Part shown: positions 1-6,408 of the stretch, one piece after another
Position numbering within the stretch: the stretch's first letter is position 1
How the letters are laid out: each line of letters opens with the position of its first letter
From: JBGOUV01 sp041477815
GTDB taxonomy: Bacteria; Acidobacteriota; Terriglobia; Bryobacterales; JACQDG01
Length of the DNA: 12,279 nucleotides
NCBI GenBank assembly: GCA_041477815.1
Contig: JBGOUV010000200.1
Location: 1 to 12,279, forward strand
Direction: 5' to 3'
Program-made: the position numbers and the translations under genes
Notes under the pieces: generated by a model
What the model was told of the DNA's origin: nothing
Seen by the model: only the letters and a program-made list of their open reading frames with translations
Databases searched by the model: none

Positions 1-204
1 CCCGGTGCCCGAGGCGGTGAACAGCACCACGTCGCCCGAGGTGCCCATGAAGTACTTCAGACCCTCCAGGACGTCCCGATAGACGCGCCGGAAGTCCTCG
101 GTGCGGTGGTGAATGTCGGCCCCCATCATGGCCCGTACAGCGGGGGGGTACAGGGGCGTAGGACCGGGGGTAAGAAGACGAACCTTGCGTATGTGCATAA
201 ACAT
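1..204 (-). CDS. Class V aminotransferase (alanine-glyoxylate / serine-pyruvate type), N-terminal part
   Basis: Read on the minus strand, 68 codons from the ATG at 204 run off the window edge without a stop. The peptide carries the family's N-terminal signature LLTPGPTPLYPP (residues 10-21), then HHRTEDFRRVYRDVLEGL (residues 32-49), and ends in FTASGTG (residues 62-68), the start of the PLP-phosphate loop. Members of this fold-type I PLP family interconvert alanine/serine and glyoxylate/pyruvate. The PLP lysine lies outside the window, so activity cannot be judged. A second in-frame ATG at 198 (MHIRK) is an equally good start, and neither has a clear Shine-Dalgarno sequence. A run of seven C (minus strand) encodes the two prolines before AVRAMM; counted carefully, the frame is intact. 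The gene diverges from yqeY with 18 bp between start codons. The exact substrate (alanine, serine or aspartate donor) is open. Confidence 0.85.
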   Translation of the reverse strand, partial: MFMHIRKVRLLTPGPTPLYPPAVRAMMGADIHHRTEDFRRVYRDVLEGLKYFMGTSGDVVLFTASGTG

Positions 205-212
205 ATTAGAAT
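185..212 (+). promoter_or_regulatory. Possible sigma70-like promoter of yqeY
   Basis: TTGCGT (185-190) and TAGAAT (207-212) are separated by 16 bp in the only AT-rich patch of the divergent region. Transcription would begin near 219, three to four bases before the yqeY ATG at 223, giving an almost leaderless message. The elements lie inside the start of the opposing aminotransferase gene. This is pattern matching only, with no experimental support. Confidence 0.35.
190..205. repeat. Small inverted repeat TATGT-N6-ACATA between divergent genes
   Basis: A perfect 5-bp inverted repeat (190-194 and 201-205) with a 6-bp spacer sits over the aminotransferase start codons and inside the spacer of the proposed yqeY promoter. 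The spacing and symmetry resemble a dimeric repressor site. Such a short repeat can easily arise by chance in an AT-rich patch. Confidence 0.25.
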
Positions 213-222
213 ACCAAGGGTT

Positions 223-669
223 ATGACGTTTCAGGAACGGATGCAAACCGACCTCCACCAGGCCATGCGCGACAAAGACGAACTACGCCTCAGCGTGCTG
301 CGCATGATGAAGACGGCGATCCAGAACAAACAGATCGCGGACATGAAGACGCTCGACGAGGCGGGGTGCTTTCAGGTGCTGGGCACGCTGATCAAACAGC
401 GCGAGGATTCGTCCGAGCAGTTTCGCAAGGGGAACCGGCCGGAGCTGGCGGACAGGGAAGAGAAGGAGATCCTCATCATCGAGTCTTACCTGCCGTCGGG
501 GCCGAGCGAGGAAGAGATCGAGGGCGCCGTCGCCGCCGCCCTGGCCGAGACCGGCGTCACCTCGCTCAAGCAGATGGGCGTGGTGATGAAAGCGGCGCAG
601 GCCAAGCTGGCCGGCAAGCGGGTGGACGGCAAGATGTTGAGCGACCGGGTGCGTTCCAAGCTGAGCTGA
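223..669 (+). CDS. yqeY: YqeY / GatB-related protein
   Basis: A 148-residue protein, the usual size for the YqeY family, which shares the helical tRNA-interacting tail domain of the GatB subunit of Asp-tRNA(Asn)/Glu-tRNA(Gln) amidotransferase. Recognisable stretches are the start MTFQERMQTDLHQAMRDKDE, the block RLSVLRMMKTAIQNKQI (about residues 26-42), ESYLPSGPSEEEIE (about residues 87-100) and the C-terminal MGVVMKAAQAKLAGKRVDGK. The ATG at 223 is chosen because family members begin a few residues before this E-R-x-x-x-D-L motif; the frame is open further upstream but that stretch lies antisense to the aminotransferase. AAGGG at 216-220 is very close to the start. Cellular role is not firmly established for the family; it is cytosolic and often near translation genes. 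The stop is 18 bp before the OPT transporter start, suggesting co-transcription. Confidence 0.9.
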   Translation: MTFQERMQTDLHQAMRDKDELRLSVLRMMKTAIQNKQIADMKTLDEAGCFQVLGTLIKQREDSSEQFRKGNRPELADREEKEILIIESYLPSGPSEEEIEGAVAAALAETGVTSLKQMGVVMKAAQAKLAGKRVDGKMLSDRVRSKLS

Positions 670-687
670 CGACGGGAGACCCATTCC

Positions 688-2727
688 ATGGCATCACCGC
701 CTCCTAAGTATCAACCATTCGTGCCGGAAAACGCGACCATGGCGGAATTCACGCTGCGGGCGATGCTGATCGGGCTGGTCATGACCATTGTGCTCGGCGC
801 GGCCAACGCCTACCTCGGCCTGCGCGCTGGCATCACCATCGCGGCGACGTATCCGGCGGCGGTGGTGTCGATGGCCATCCTGCGAGCCCGGCGCGGCACC
901 ATCCTCGAAGAAAACATCGCCCGGACGGCGGGGTCGATCGGCGAGTCGGTGGCGGCCGGGGCCATCTTCACCCTGCCCGCCTTCCTGCTCTCGCACTCCT
1001 GGGCGTCGTTCGACTTCAAGGACGCCTACTGGAAATCCACCGCCCTCATGCTGGTGGGCAGCGTGCTCGGCGTCCTGTTCGTCTCTCTGATCCGGCGGGT
1101 GATGGTGGAGGATCCGGAGCTTCCCTTCCCCGAGTCGGTGGCCGCCTCCGAGATCCACAAGGCCGGCCAGCGCGGGGCCGAGGCGGCGCGGTACCTGTTC
1201 TACAACATCGGCCTGGGCGGGCTGATCTACCTGTTGGGAGTGTTTCGCCTCTTCGCCACGGACAAGGACAGCTTCGTGCACCTCGGCCGGATCGGGCGCA
1301 GCACGCTGCGCCTGGGGACGGCCGCGGGCGCGCCTCAGCTCGGCATGGGCGGCGTGGCCGTGGCCACGGCGCCGTCGATCAGCCCGGCGTATATCGGGGT
1401 TGGATACATCATCGGACCCCAACTGGCGTCGCTCAACTTCGCCGGCGGCGTCATGGCCTGGGGCCTGATGATTCCCGTGCTCATCTACTTCCTCGGACCG
1501 CAGTTGCAAAACTTCCTGCCGGCCGGCGCCACCGAAGAGTCGTGGCTGGGTCTGGCCAACCTGGTATGGCGCCACATCGTGCGGCCCATCGCCGTCGGCG
1601 GCATGATGGTGGGAGCGGCCTACACGCTCTTCCGCATGCGCAAGAACCTGGCGGTGGGATTGGGCCGGACCTTCAAGGAACTAAGCACCCCGGCCGACCA
1701 GTTGCCCAGCGAAGGACGGCTCAGTACCTACATGAGCTCGAAGAGCGTCTTCACCCTGATCGCCATTACGTTCGGCCTCATGGCCGTGCTGTATGTCTAC
1801 CTGGCAGGCGGGTGGCTCGTGGGCCTGGTGGCGGCCGTGGTGATGCTGTTCGTAGGATTCTTCTTCTACACCGTATCGGGAAGCCTGGTAGGCATGATCG
1901 GCTCGACCAACAACCCCATCTCCGGCCTGACCCTGTCCACCCTCCTCATCACCGCCCTCCTATTGGTAGCCCTGGGCGCGTCGGGAACCTCCGGGGTAGT
2001 GGCGGTGCTGGGCGTGGCGGCGGTAGTCTGCGTCTCGGCGGCGGTAGCGGGCGAACTGCTGCAGGACTTCAAGGTCGGCTATATCCTGGGCGGGACGCCG
2101 AGGACCATCCAGATCGCCGAATTGATCGCAGTAGTGGTGGCCAGCCTGCTGATGTACTTCCCCCTGTGGCTGCTGCATCAAGGCTACCTCTCCACCGGCG
2201 GCTTGGGCGGCCGTGACCTCCCCGCGCCCCAGGCCGGCCTGATGGCCGCTCTGGCGCAAGGGATCGTAGGTGGCGAGATGCCCTGGCCCCTGGTGGTAAT
2301 GGGGATGCTCATGGGCGCCACCATGATCATGAGCCAGGTCCGCAGCCCGATGCTGTTTTCGGTGGGCATGTACCTGCCGGTGGCCACGACCTTCGCCATC
2401 TTCGTCGGCGGGATGATCCGCTGGTTTACCGATTCGGTCCGCAACCGCCAGGGCTTCAACGAAGCGCAAAAGGTACGGGTGGAGAACGTCGGCATCCTCA
2501 TCGCCTCCGGCCTGATCGCCGGCGAAGGCCTGATGGGGCTGGTAGTAGCCGGCATAAGGGTAGGCGAGCAAGTCCTGAAGCGCGAGCTAATGCCCGTAAT
2601 TTTCCAGGAACCCTCCTACCTGGCCGGCCTGGCGGTGCTGGCGGTGCTGATCTACGTCCTAGTCCGCATACCGTTACGAAATGCAGGCTCCCCCGACGAA
2701 CCCGCGCCACCATCGGCTATCATGTAG
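688..2727 (+). CDS. OPT family oligopeptide transporter
   Basis: A 679-residue polytopic inner-membrane protein of the OPT (oligopeptide/metal-chelate transporter) family, prokaryotic subgroup. Family marks include a proline-rich N-terminus followed by MAEFTLRAMLIGL, then ANAYLGLRAGITIAATYPAAV (about residues 39-59), GSIGESVAAGAIFTLPAF (82-99), LPFPESVAASEIHKAG (145-160), the NNPISG motif (408-413), and a C-terminal block QVRSPMLFSVGMYLPVATT. At least a dozen strongly hydrophobic segments are visible. Members import peptides or metal-siderophore-like substrates using a proton gradient; the substrate here cannot be told from sequence. The start ATG at 688 has a Shine-Dalgarno GGGAGA at 674-679 (8-base spacing). 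It follows yqeY at 18 bp in what looks like a two-gene operon, and a large palindrome lies just past its stop. Confidence 0.92.
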   Translation: MASPPPKYQPFVPENATMAEFTLRAMLIGLVMTIVLGAANAYLGLRAGITIAATYPAAVVSMAILRARRGTILEENIARTAGSIGESVAAGAIFTLPAFLLSHSWASFDFKDAYWKSTALMLVGSVLGVLFVSLIRRVMVEDPELPFPESVAASEIHKAGQRGAEAARYLFYNIGLGGLIYLLGVFRLFATDKDSFVHLGRIGRSTLRLGTAAGAPQLGMGGVAVATAPSISPAYIGVGYIIGPQLASLNFAGGVMAWGLMIPVLIYFLGPQLQNFLPAGATEESWLGLANLVWRHIVRPIAVGGMMVGAAYTLFRMRKNLAVGLGRTFKELSTPADQLPSEGRLSTYMSSKSVFTLIAITFGLMAVLYVYLAGGWLVGLVAAVVMLFVGFFFYTVSGSLVGMIGSTNNPISGLTLSTLLITALLLVALGASGTSGVVAVLGVAAVVCVSAAVAGELLQDFKVGYILGGTPRTIQIAELIAVVVASLLMYFPLWLLHQGYLSTGGLGGRDLPAPQAGLMAALAQGIVGGEMPWPLVVMGMLMGATMIMSQVRSPMLFSVGMYLPVATTFAIFVGGMIRWFTDSVRNRQGFNEAQKVRVENVGILIASGLIAGEGLMGLVVAGIRVGEQVLKRELMPVIFQEPSYLAGLAVLAVLIYVLVRIPLRNAGSPDEPAPPSAIM

Positions 2728-2739
2728 CAGCCAGTTTGC

Positions 2740-2783
2740 ACCGAACGAACCTGGTAGCAAATTTGCTACCAGGTCAGTTCGGT
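2740..2783. repeat. 44-bp near-perfect palindrome after the OPT gene
   Basis: The central 26 bp (2749-2774) are a perfect palindrome built on CCTGGTAGCAAA and its complement. After a 2-bp mismatch on each side (2747-2748, 2775-2776) pairing resumes for 7 bp: ACCGAAC at 2740-2746 with GTTCGGT at 2777-2783. In RNA this would be a long hairpin with almost no loop. It lies 12 bp after the OPT stop and 7 bp before the Shine-Dalgarno of the dehydrogenase. No T-tract follows, so it is not a standard intrinsic terminator. It could be a terminator-like or mRNA-stabilising hairpin, an operator, or a repeat-family member. Confidence 0.85.
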
Positions 2784-2790
2784 ACTGACA

Positions 2791-2796
2791 GGAGGT
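2791..2796 (+). promoter_or_regulatory. Ribosome binding site fixing the dehydrogenase start
   Basis: GGAGGT is a near-perfect Shine-Dalgarno sequence 5 bases before the ATG at 2802. It favours that start over an in-frame start at 2736, whose translation would cross the palindrome. Confidence 0.8.
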
Positions 2797-2801
2797 TCCG
2801 A

Positions 2802-5123
2802 ATGAAAAAGGTTTTCTTGGTGTCTTGGTGCCTTGGTGGTTTCTTGCTCTTCCCCCAGAACCCCCTGGCCAACAACCCCGCCGCCATCCCCGCCGGCAAG
2901 AAGCTCTACGAGAACTCCTGCCAAACCTGCCACGGCGGCGACGCCCGCGGCAACCGCGGCCCCGCCCTGGCCACCGGCGTCTTCCTCCACGGCAGCGAGG
3001 ACGCCCAGGTCTTCCAGTCGATCCGCCAAGGCATCCCCGGCTCGCAGATGCCCGGCTTCGAGATGGCCGCCGACGAGATCTGGCAACTGGTCAGCTACCT
3101 CCGCAGCCTGACCGGCAGGGTGCTCGAGGAGAAGGTCCCCGGCAACCCCGCCGCCGGCGAGCAACTCTTCACCGCCCAAGCCGCCTGCGCCGCCTGCCAC
3201 CAGGTCAACGGCCGCGGCGGCCACGCCGGCCCCGATCTTTCCAGCGTCGGCCGCTGGTCGGCCAAAGCCCTCCGTGAGACCATCCTGAATCCCAACGCCC
3301 GTGAAGGCCGCATCCCCGACGTGGTGGTGGTCAAGACGCGCGACGGCAAAGAAATCCGGGGCGTCCGCCGCAACGAGGATACCTTCTCCCTGCAGCTCAT
3401 GGATACCGCCGGCCAGTTCCACCTCCTCGACAAGCGCAACCTCGCCTCCGTCCGCTACGAGGACAAATCGCTCATGCCGGATGACTACGGCAAGCGCCTC
3501 TCCCCCACCGAGCTCGACAACCTGGTCGCCTACCTCAAGACGCAAGTCCGGCGCGACCTGAACCTGGCCAAGAACGCCCCCCTCACCGGCGGCCTCACCT
3601 ATGACCGCATCCGCAACTCGTCCAAGGAGCCCCACAACTGGCTCACCTACTGGGGCGACTATCAAGGACGCCATTTCTCCGCCCTGAAGCAGATCGGCAC
3701 GACCAACGCCGCCCAGCTCCAGGCCAAGTGGGCCTTCCAGATCCCGGGCGACGGGATCCTGCAAGTGACCCCGCTGGTGGTTGACGGCGTCATGTACACC
3801 ACCGGACCGAACGGCCAAGTGTTCGCCCTGGACGCCCGCACCGGCCGCCAGCTTTGGAAGTATCACCGGCAGAAGAAGGTCGTCAACCCCTACGACAACG
3901 CCAAGTCCAACCGCGGCGTAGCCCTGCTGGGCGGCCGCCTCTATTTCGTCACCGTCGACGCCTTCCTGGTGGCCCTGGACGCGAAGTCCGGCCTGCCGCT
4001 GTGGGAGACCCAGATGGCCGACCACAAACAAGGCTACAGCGCCACCATGGCCCCGCTGGCCCTCAAGGACAAGATCATCGCCGGAATTTCGGGCGCCGAG
4101 CTGGGTATCCGCGGCTTCGTCGACGCCTACGATCCGGTCTCGGGCGAGCGCCTGTGGCGGTTCTACGCGATCCCCGGCCCGGGCGAGTTCGGCAACGATT
4201 CCTGGGCCGGTGGAAGCTGGAAGACCGGAGGCGGCTCCACCTGGCTCACCGGTACCTACGATCCCGACCTGGACACGCTTTACTGGGGCGGCGGCAACCC
4301 CGGACCGGATCTGGACGGCGACGTCCGTCCCGGCGACAACCTGTTCACCTGCTCCGTCATCGCCCTCGACGCCAAAACCGGCAAACGCAACTGGCACTTC
4401 CAGTTCACCCCCCACGACACCCACGACTGGGACTCCAGCGAAACGATGGTCCTGGTCGACCGCCTCTTCAAGGGACAGCAGCGCAAGCTCCTGCTCCACG
4501 CCGACCGCAACGCCTTCTTTTATATATTAGACCGTGCCACGGGCAAGTTCGTCCGAGGCGCTCCCTTCGCCCGCCAGACCTGGGCCAAGGGCCTCGACGA
4601 GAACGGCCGCCCCATCCTCAACCCCAACTCCGAGCCCAGCACCGCGGGCAACGTCCAATACCCCAGCCTGTGGGGGGCCACCAACTGGATGGCCCCCTCC
4701 TACGATCCCGCCACCGGCTGGATGTACATCGCCTTCCGCGAGGCCGGCGAGCGCTACTACAAGCGCCGCGACGAATACGAAGCGGGCAAGCTCTACTGGG
4801 GCGGCAAGACCACGCCGGTCGAAGAACGCGAGTGGGGCGGCATCAAGGCCCTCAATCCGGAAACCGGCAAGATCGAGTGGGAGCAGAAATTCCACCTCGG
4901 CACGCTATCAGCAGGCGTTCTGGCCACCGCCGGCGGCGTGGTCTTCTCCGCCAGCCGCGAAGGCAACCTCATGGCCTTCGACTCCCGCTCCGGCAAGGCC
5001 CTCTGGCGGTTCCAGACCGGCGCCCAGATCGACTCCTCGCCGATGAGCTACGCGGTAGACGGCAAGCAGTTCGTGGCGCTGGCGGCGGGCCAAGTGTTGT
5101 ACGCGTTCAGCTTGCCGGACTGA
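2802..5123 (+). CDS. Secreted PQQ-dependent dehydrogenase with two N-terminal cytochrome c domains
   Basis: A 773-residue protein. Residues 1-23 form a Sec signal peptide (MKK, hydrophobic core, cleavage plausible after PLA). Haem domain 1 has CQTCH (40-44) with a likely Met ligand in SQMPGF (M83). Haem domain 2 has CAACH (129-133), a beta-rich insert (VVVVKTRDGKEIRG...), then SLMPDDYGKRLSPTELDNLVAYL, the layout of the heme-binding domain described from Pirellula/Verrucomicrobium. From about residue 265 comes an eight-bladed quinoprotein propeller: EPHNWLTYWGDYQG, metal/PQQ ligands E433 (GAELGIRG), N499 (GGGNPGPD) and catalytic D542 in PHDTHDWDSSE, plus R569 (HADRNAFFY). It should oxidise an alcohol, aldehyde or sugar in the periplasm and pass electrons to its own haems. 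D544, two residues after D542, matches the extra aspartate of lanthanide-dependent enzymes. The adjacent-cysteine disulphide of methanol dehydrogenase is absent. Haem modules at the N-terminus differ from classical quinohaemoprotein alcohol dehydrogenases, where the haem is C-terminal. Substrate unknown. Confidence 0.93.
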   Translation: MKKVFLVSWCLGGFLLFPQNPLANNPAAIPAGKKLYENSCQTCHGGDARGNRGPALATGVFLHGSEDAQVFQSIRQGIPGSQMPGFEMAADEIWQLVSYLRSLTGRVLEEKVPGNPAAGEQLFTAQAACAACHQVNGRGGHAGPDLSSVGRWSAKALRETILNPNAREGRIPDVVVVKTRDGKEIRGVRRNEDTFSLQLMDTAGQFHLLDKRNLASVRYEDKSLMPDDYGKRLSPTELDNLVAYLKTQVRRDLNLAKNAPLTGGLTYDRIRNSSKEPHNWLTYWGDYQGRHFSALKQIGTTNAAQLQAKWAFQIPGDGILQVTPLVVDGVMYTTGPNGQVFALDARTGRQLWKYHRQKKVVNPYDNAKSNRGVALLGGRLYFVTVDAFLVALDAKSGLPLWETQMADHKQGYSATMAPLALKDKIIAGISGAELGIRGFVDAYDPVSGERLWRFYAIPGPGEFGNDSWAGGSWKTGGGSTWLTGTYDPDLDTLYWGGGNPGPDLDGDVRPGDNLFTCSVIALDAKTGKRNWHFQFTPHDTHDWDSSETMVLVDRLFKGQQRKLLLHADRNAFFYILDRATGKFVRGAPFARQTWAKGLDENGRPILNPNSEPSTAGNVQYPSLWGATNWMAPSYDPATGWMYIAFREAGERYYKRRDEYEAGKLYWGGKTTPVEEREWGGIKALNPETGKIEWEQKFHLGTLSAGVLATAGGVVFSASREGNLMAFDSRSGKALWRFQTGAQIDSSPMSYAVDGKQFVALAAGQVLYAFSLPD
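2816..2839 (+). repeat. Three tandem CTTGGTGN octamers inside the signal-peptide codons
   Basis: CTTGGTGT (2816-2823), CTTGGTGC (2824-2831) and CTTGGTGG (2832-2839) follow without gaps. The 8-bp period shifts frame each copy, so the protein reads FLVSWCLGG without a visible peptide repeat. Similar CTTGGTG-type tandem octamers are, to my knowledge, common dispersed repeats in bacterial intergenic DNA. Here one appears to have been captured as coding sequence for the hydrophobic core of the signal peptide. Confidence 0.75.
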
Positions 5124-5187
5124 TCGGCCCGAGTGGCGACCGGTGCTCCAGATCCAGATCCACGTTCAACCGGAAAAAGCAAGAGCC

Positions 5188-5216
5188 TTTCGAGCGCGCC
5201 CCGCTGGAGCTATAAT
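5188..5216 (+). promoter_or_regulatory. Promoter of hicBA
   Basis: A consensus -10 box TATAAT (5211-5216) stands 17 bp downstream of TTTCGA (5188-5193), a weak -35 match. Transcription would start near 5223, about 9 bases before the hicB ATG at 5232, so the GAGGG at 5217-5221 would probably lie outside the message. The intergenic stretch 5124-5187 shows nothing else recognisable. Confidence 0.55.
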
Positions 5217-5231
5217 GAGGGTCAGAGATCG

Positions 5232-5456
5232 ATGGAGACAATTACGATAGAGTCGATTCCGATCGTCGTAGGCCGAGAGGAAGATGGTCGTTGGTGGGCC
5301 GACATCGAATGCATGCCGGGAGTGATGGCCTATGGGGCAACTCGTGACTCGGCGATTGCCGCGGTGCGCGCGCTAGCCCTGCGCGTAGCCGCCGACTGCC
5401 TGGATCACGGGGAGGAAGTTCCCGCTCCGTTGGCGAAGGTCTTCTCGGTAGCATGA
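5232..5456 (+). CDS. hicB: HicB-like antitoxin (N-terminal domain only)
   Basis: A 74-residue protein with the HicB partial RNase H-like fold pattern: short beta strand IPIVVGREEDGRWWADIECMP, then the G-V/x-x-G-T turn (GVMAYGATRDSAI) and helix AAVRALALRVAADCL, ending with a proline-containing tail. HicB binds and neutralises HicA. The ATG at 5232 is preferred over an upstream in-frame start at 5133, because the longer version adds residues unlike the family and would cross the TATAAT box. There is no C-terminal ribbon-helix-helix or helix-turn-helix domain, so autoregulation of the promoter by HicB alone is doubtful. The stop overlaps the hicA start (ATGA), so the two are translationally coupled, antitoxin first. 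Confidence 0.82.
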   Translation: METITIESIPIVVGREEDGRWWADIECMPGVMAYGATRDSAIAAVRALALRVAADCLDHGEEVPAPLAKVFSVA

Positions 5457-5665
5457 GCCGCTGGCCGGCAGTCAAGGCGAAGCAACTCCTGGCCGCGTTG
5501 ATGCGAATTGGATGGATGGTGGCTTGGCAGAGTGGCTCTCACCGTCGACTCAAGAGGCCAGGTTGGGCCAACTACACGTTTGCGTTTCATGATAGCGACG
5601 AGGTCGGCCCCGCTCTCCTCGCTCAGATCGCTAAGAAGACCGGGCTCCAACCCGATGACCTCTAG
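5453..5665 (+). CDS. hicA: HicA mRNA interferase toxin
   Basis: A 70-residue protein with the double-stranded-RNA-binding-like HicA fold. It starts MSRWPAVKAKQLLAALMRIGW, followed by QSGSHRRLKRPG, where H30 of the GSH motif is the catalytic histidine of the family, and ends with the helix PALLAQIAKKTGLQPDDL. HicA cleaves mRNA and tmRNA and arrests translation until HicB binds it. Length and motifs are complete, so the toxin is probably functional. The ATG overlaps the hicB stop by 4 bp. The next gene, encoding a SIR2 domain, begins about 44 bp downstream on the same strand but appears to have its own -10 element. Confidence 0.85.
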   Translation: MSRWPAVKAKQLLAALMRIGWMVAWQSGSHRRLKRPGWANYTFAFHDSDEVGPALLAQIAKKTGLQPDDL

Positions 5666-5696
5666 CCGCCTGCTACGGCCCGGGAGTGTACGGCGT

Positions 5697-5702
5697 TACA
5701 AT
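5697..5702 (+). promoter_or_regulatory. -10 element TACAAT for a possibly leaderless SIR2 gene
   Basis: TACAAT lies 7 bases before the ATG at 5710, the spacing expected when the transcript starts at the initiation codon. No -35 box and no Shine-Dalgarno precede the ATG. The MNT gene on the other strand has the same box at the same distance from its start. Confidence 0.4.
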
Positions 5703-5709
5703 TGCCGGT

Positions 5710-6408
5710 ATGCGGGACTTGCCCTCCACGCTGGTCGAAGCGCTGAAAACCCGCTCGGTGATCCCGTTCGTCGGGGCGGGTGTTTCGCGCGCGGTCACGG
5801 ATGAGGCGGGGCAGTGTCTGTTTCCCACATGGCGTGGCCTTCTGCTGACCGCGGCGGAACGGTTGCGCATCGAGGGCCGGGCCACGAAGGCCAAACGCAT
5901 TGAGGCGGACGTCGAGGACGAGGACTATCTGCACGCGGCAGAGCTGGCTCGCGACGCGCTGGGAACTCTCTGGTTCGACTTTCTCAGAGCGCAATTCGAT
6001 CCGCCGGCCGGGCGCGTGCAGCCGGCGAGCCTCGACGTGGCGCGCGCCGTCTGGCGGCTGGGCAGCCCGCTAGTGGTGACCACTAATTACGACAAAGTGC
6101 TGCGGTGGGCCAGTCCGCAAGAGTGCGACCTGCGGCATTGGACCGTGAGCGACCGGGCGAATCTCGCCGAAATCCTTCAGGGTCACTTAGTGAGACCGGT
6201 CGTCTGGCATTTGCACGGCTTCATCGACCGGCCGGAAGAGATCATTCTGACCCCCGACGGTTACCGAAAGCTTTATCCAATCGGCGGTCAAGTCGAGGCG
6301 GACTACCAGGCGGCATTGTGGACCTTGCGCCCTCTGCTTACGGGGCGAACGAACTTGTTTATCGGGTTCGGCATGGAAGAGAACGAAAACGGCGCCCGGG
6401 GAGGCTGA
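5710..6408 (+). CDS. SIR2-like NADase domain protein, cut off before its partner domain
   Basis: A 232-residue SIR2-like domain with the NAD-binding and catalytic signatures present: FVGAGVS (20-26), TTNYD (124-128, catalytic Asn126 and Asp128) and WHLHG (166-170, catalytic His), then LFIGFGME near the end. In defence proteins such SIR2 domains hydrolyse NAD+ to stop phage growth when a fused NACHT/STAND or other sensor fires. Here the frame shifts to a short tail (ENENGARGG) and stops, while the downstream DNA continues in another frame with the end of a NACHT protein. The ATG at 5710 is preferred; a GTG at 5686 in frame is the alternative. The SIR2 fold may be nearly complete, but without its sensor it may be inert or misregulated. 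It lies directly after hicBA on the same strand. Confidence 0.78.
   Translation: MRDLPSTLVEALKTRSVIPFVGAGVSRAVTDEAGQCLFPTWRGLLLTAAERLRIEGRATKAKRIEADVEDEDYLHAAELARDALGTLWFDFLRAQFDPPAGRVQPASLDVARAVWRLGSPLVVTTNYDKVLRWASPQECDLRHWTVSDRANLAEILQGHLVRPVVWHLHGFIDRPEEIILTPDGYRKLYPIGGQVEADYQAALWTLRPLLTGRTNLFIGFGMEENENGARGG

Noticed and set aside
130..165. Suspected frameshift in the aminotransferase at the homopolymer run.
   Set aside because: The run is seven bases; with that count the frame reads LYPPAVRAMMG, matching the family without a shift.
2736..2801. An upstream in-frame start for the dehydrogenase at 2736.
   Set aside because: It would place 22 non-signal residues before the MKK signal peptide and lacks a ribosome binding site, while GGAGGT precedes the ATG at 2802.
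2766..4499. A 577-codon open frame on the minus strand, antisense to the PQQ dehydrogenase.
   Set aside because: The plus strand has clear domains and motifs throughout. The antisense frame is low-complexity (Gly/Ala/Val/Glu-rich), a usual by-product of high GC at third positions.
4517..4530. AT-rich TTTATATATTAG patch resembling a promoter inside the dehydrogenase gene.
   Set aside because: It encodes the conserved FFYILD residues of the propeller using rare ATA and TTA codons. No gene start follows downstream on this strand that would need it.
5133..5231. An upstream in-frame start for hicB at 5133.
   Set aside because: The extra 33 residues are unlike HicB, and the stretch contains the TATAAT promoter box.
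6105..6404. The upstream part of the FGE open frame, beginning at 6105.
   Set aside because: It overlaps the SIR2 domain in another frame and has Arg/Pro/Gly-rich shadow composition. Real similarity starts only after about 6405.
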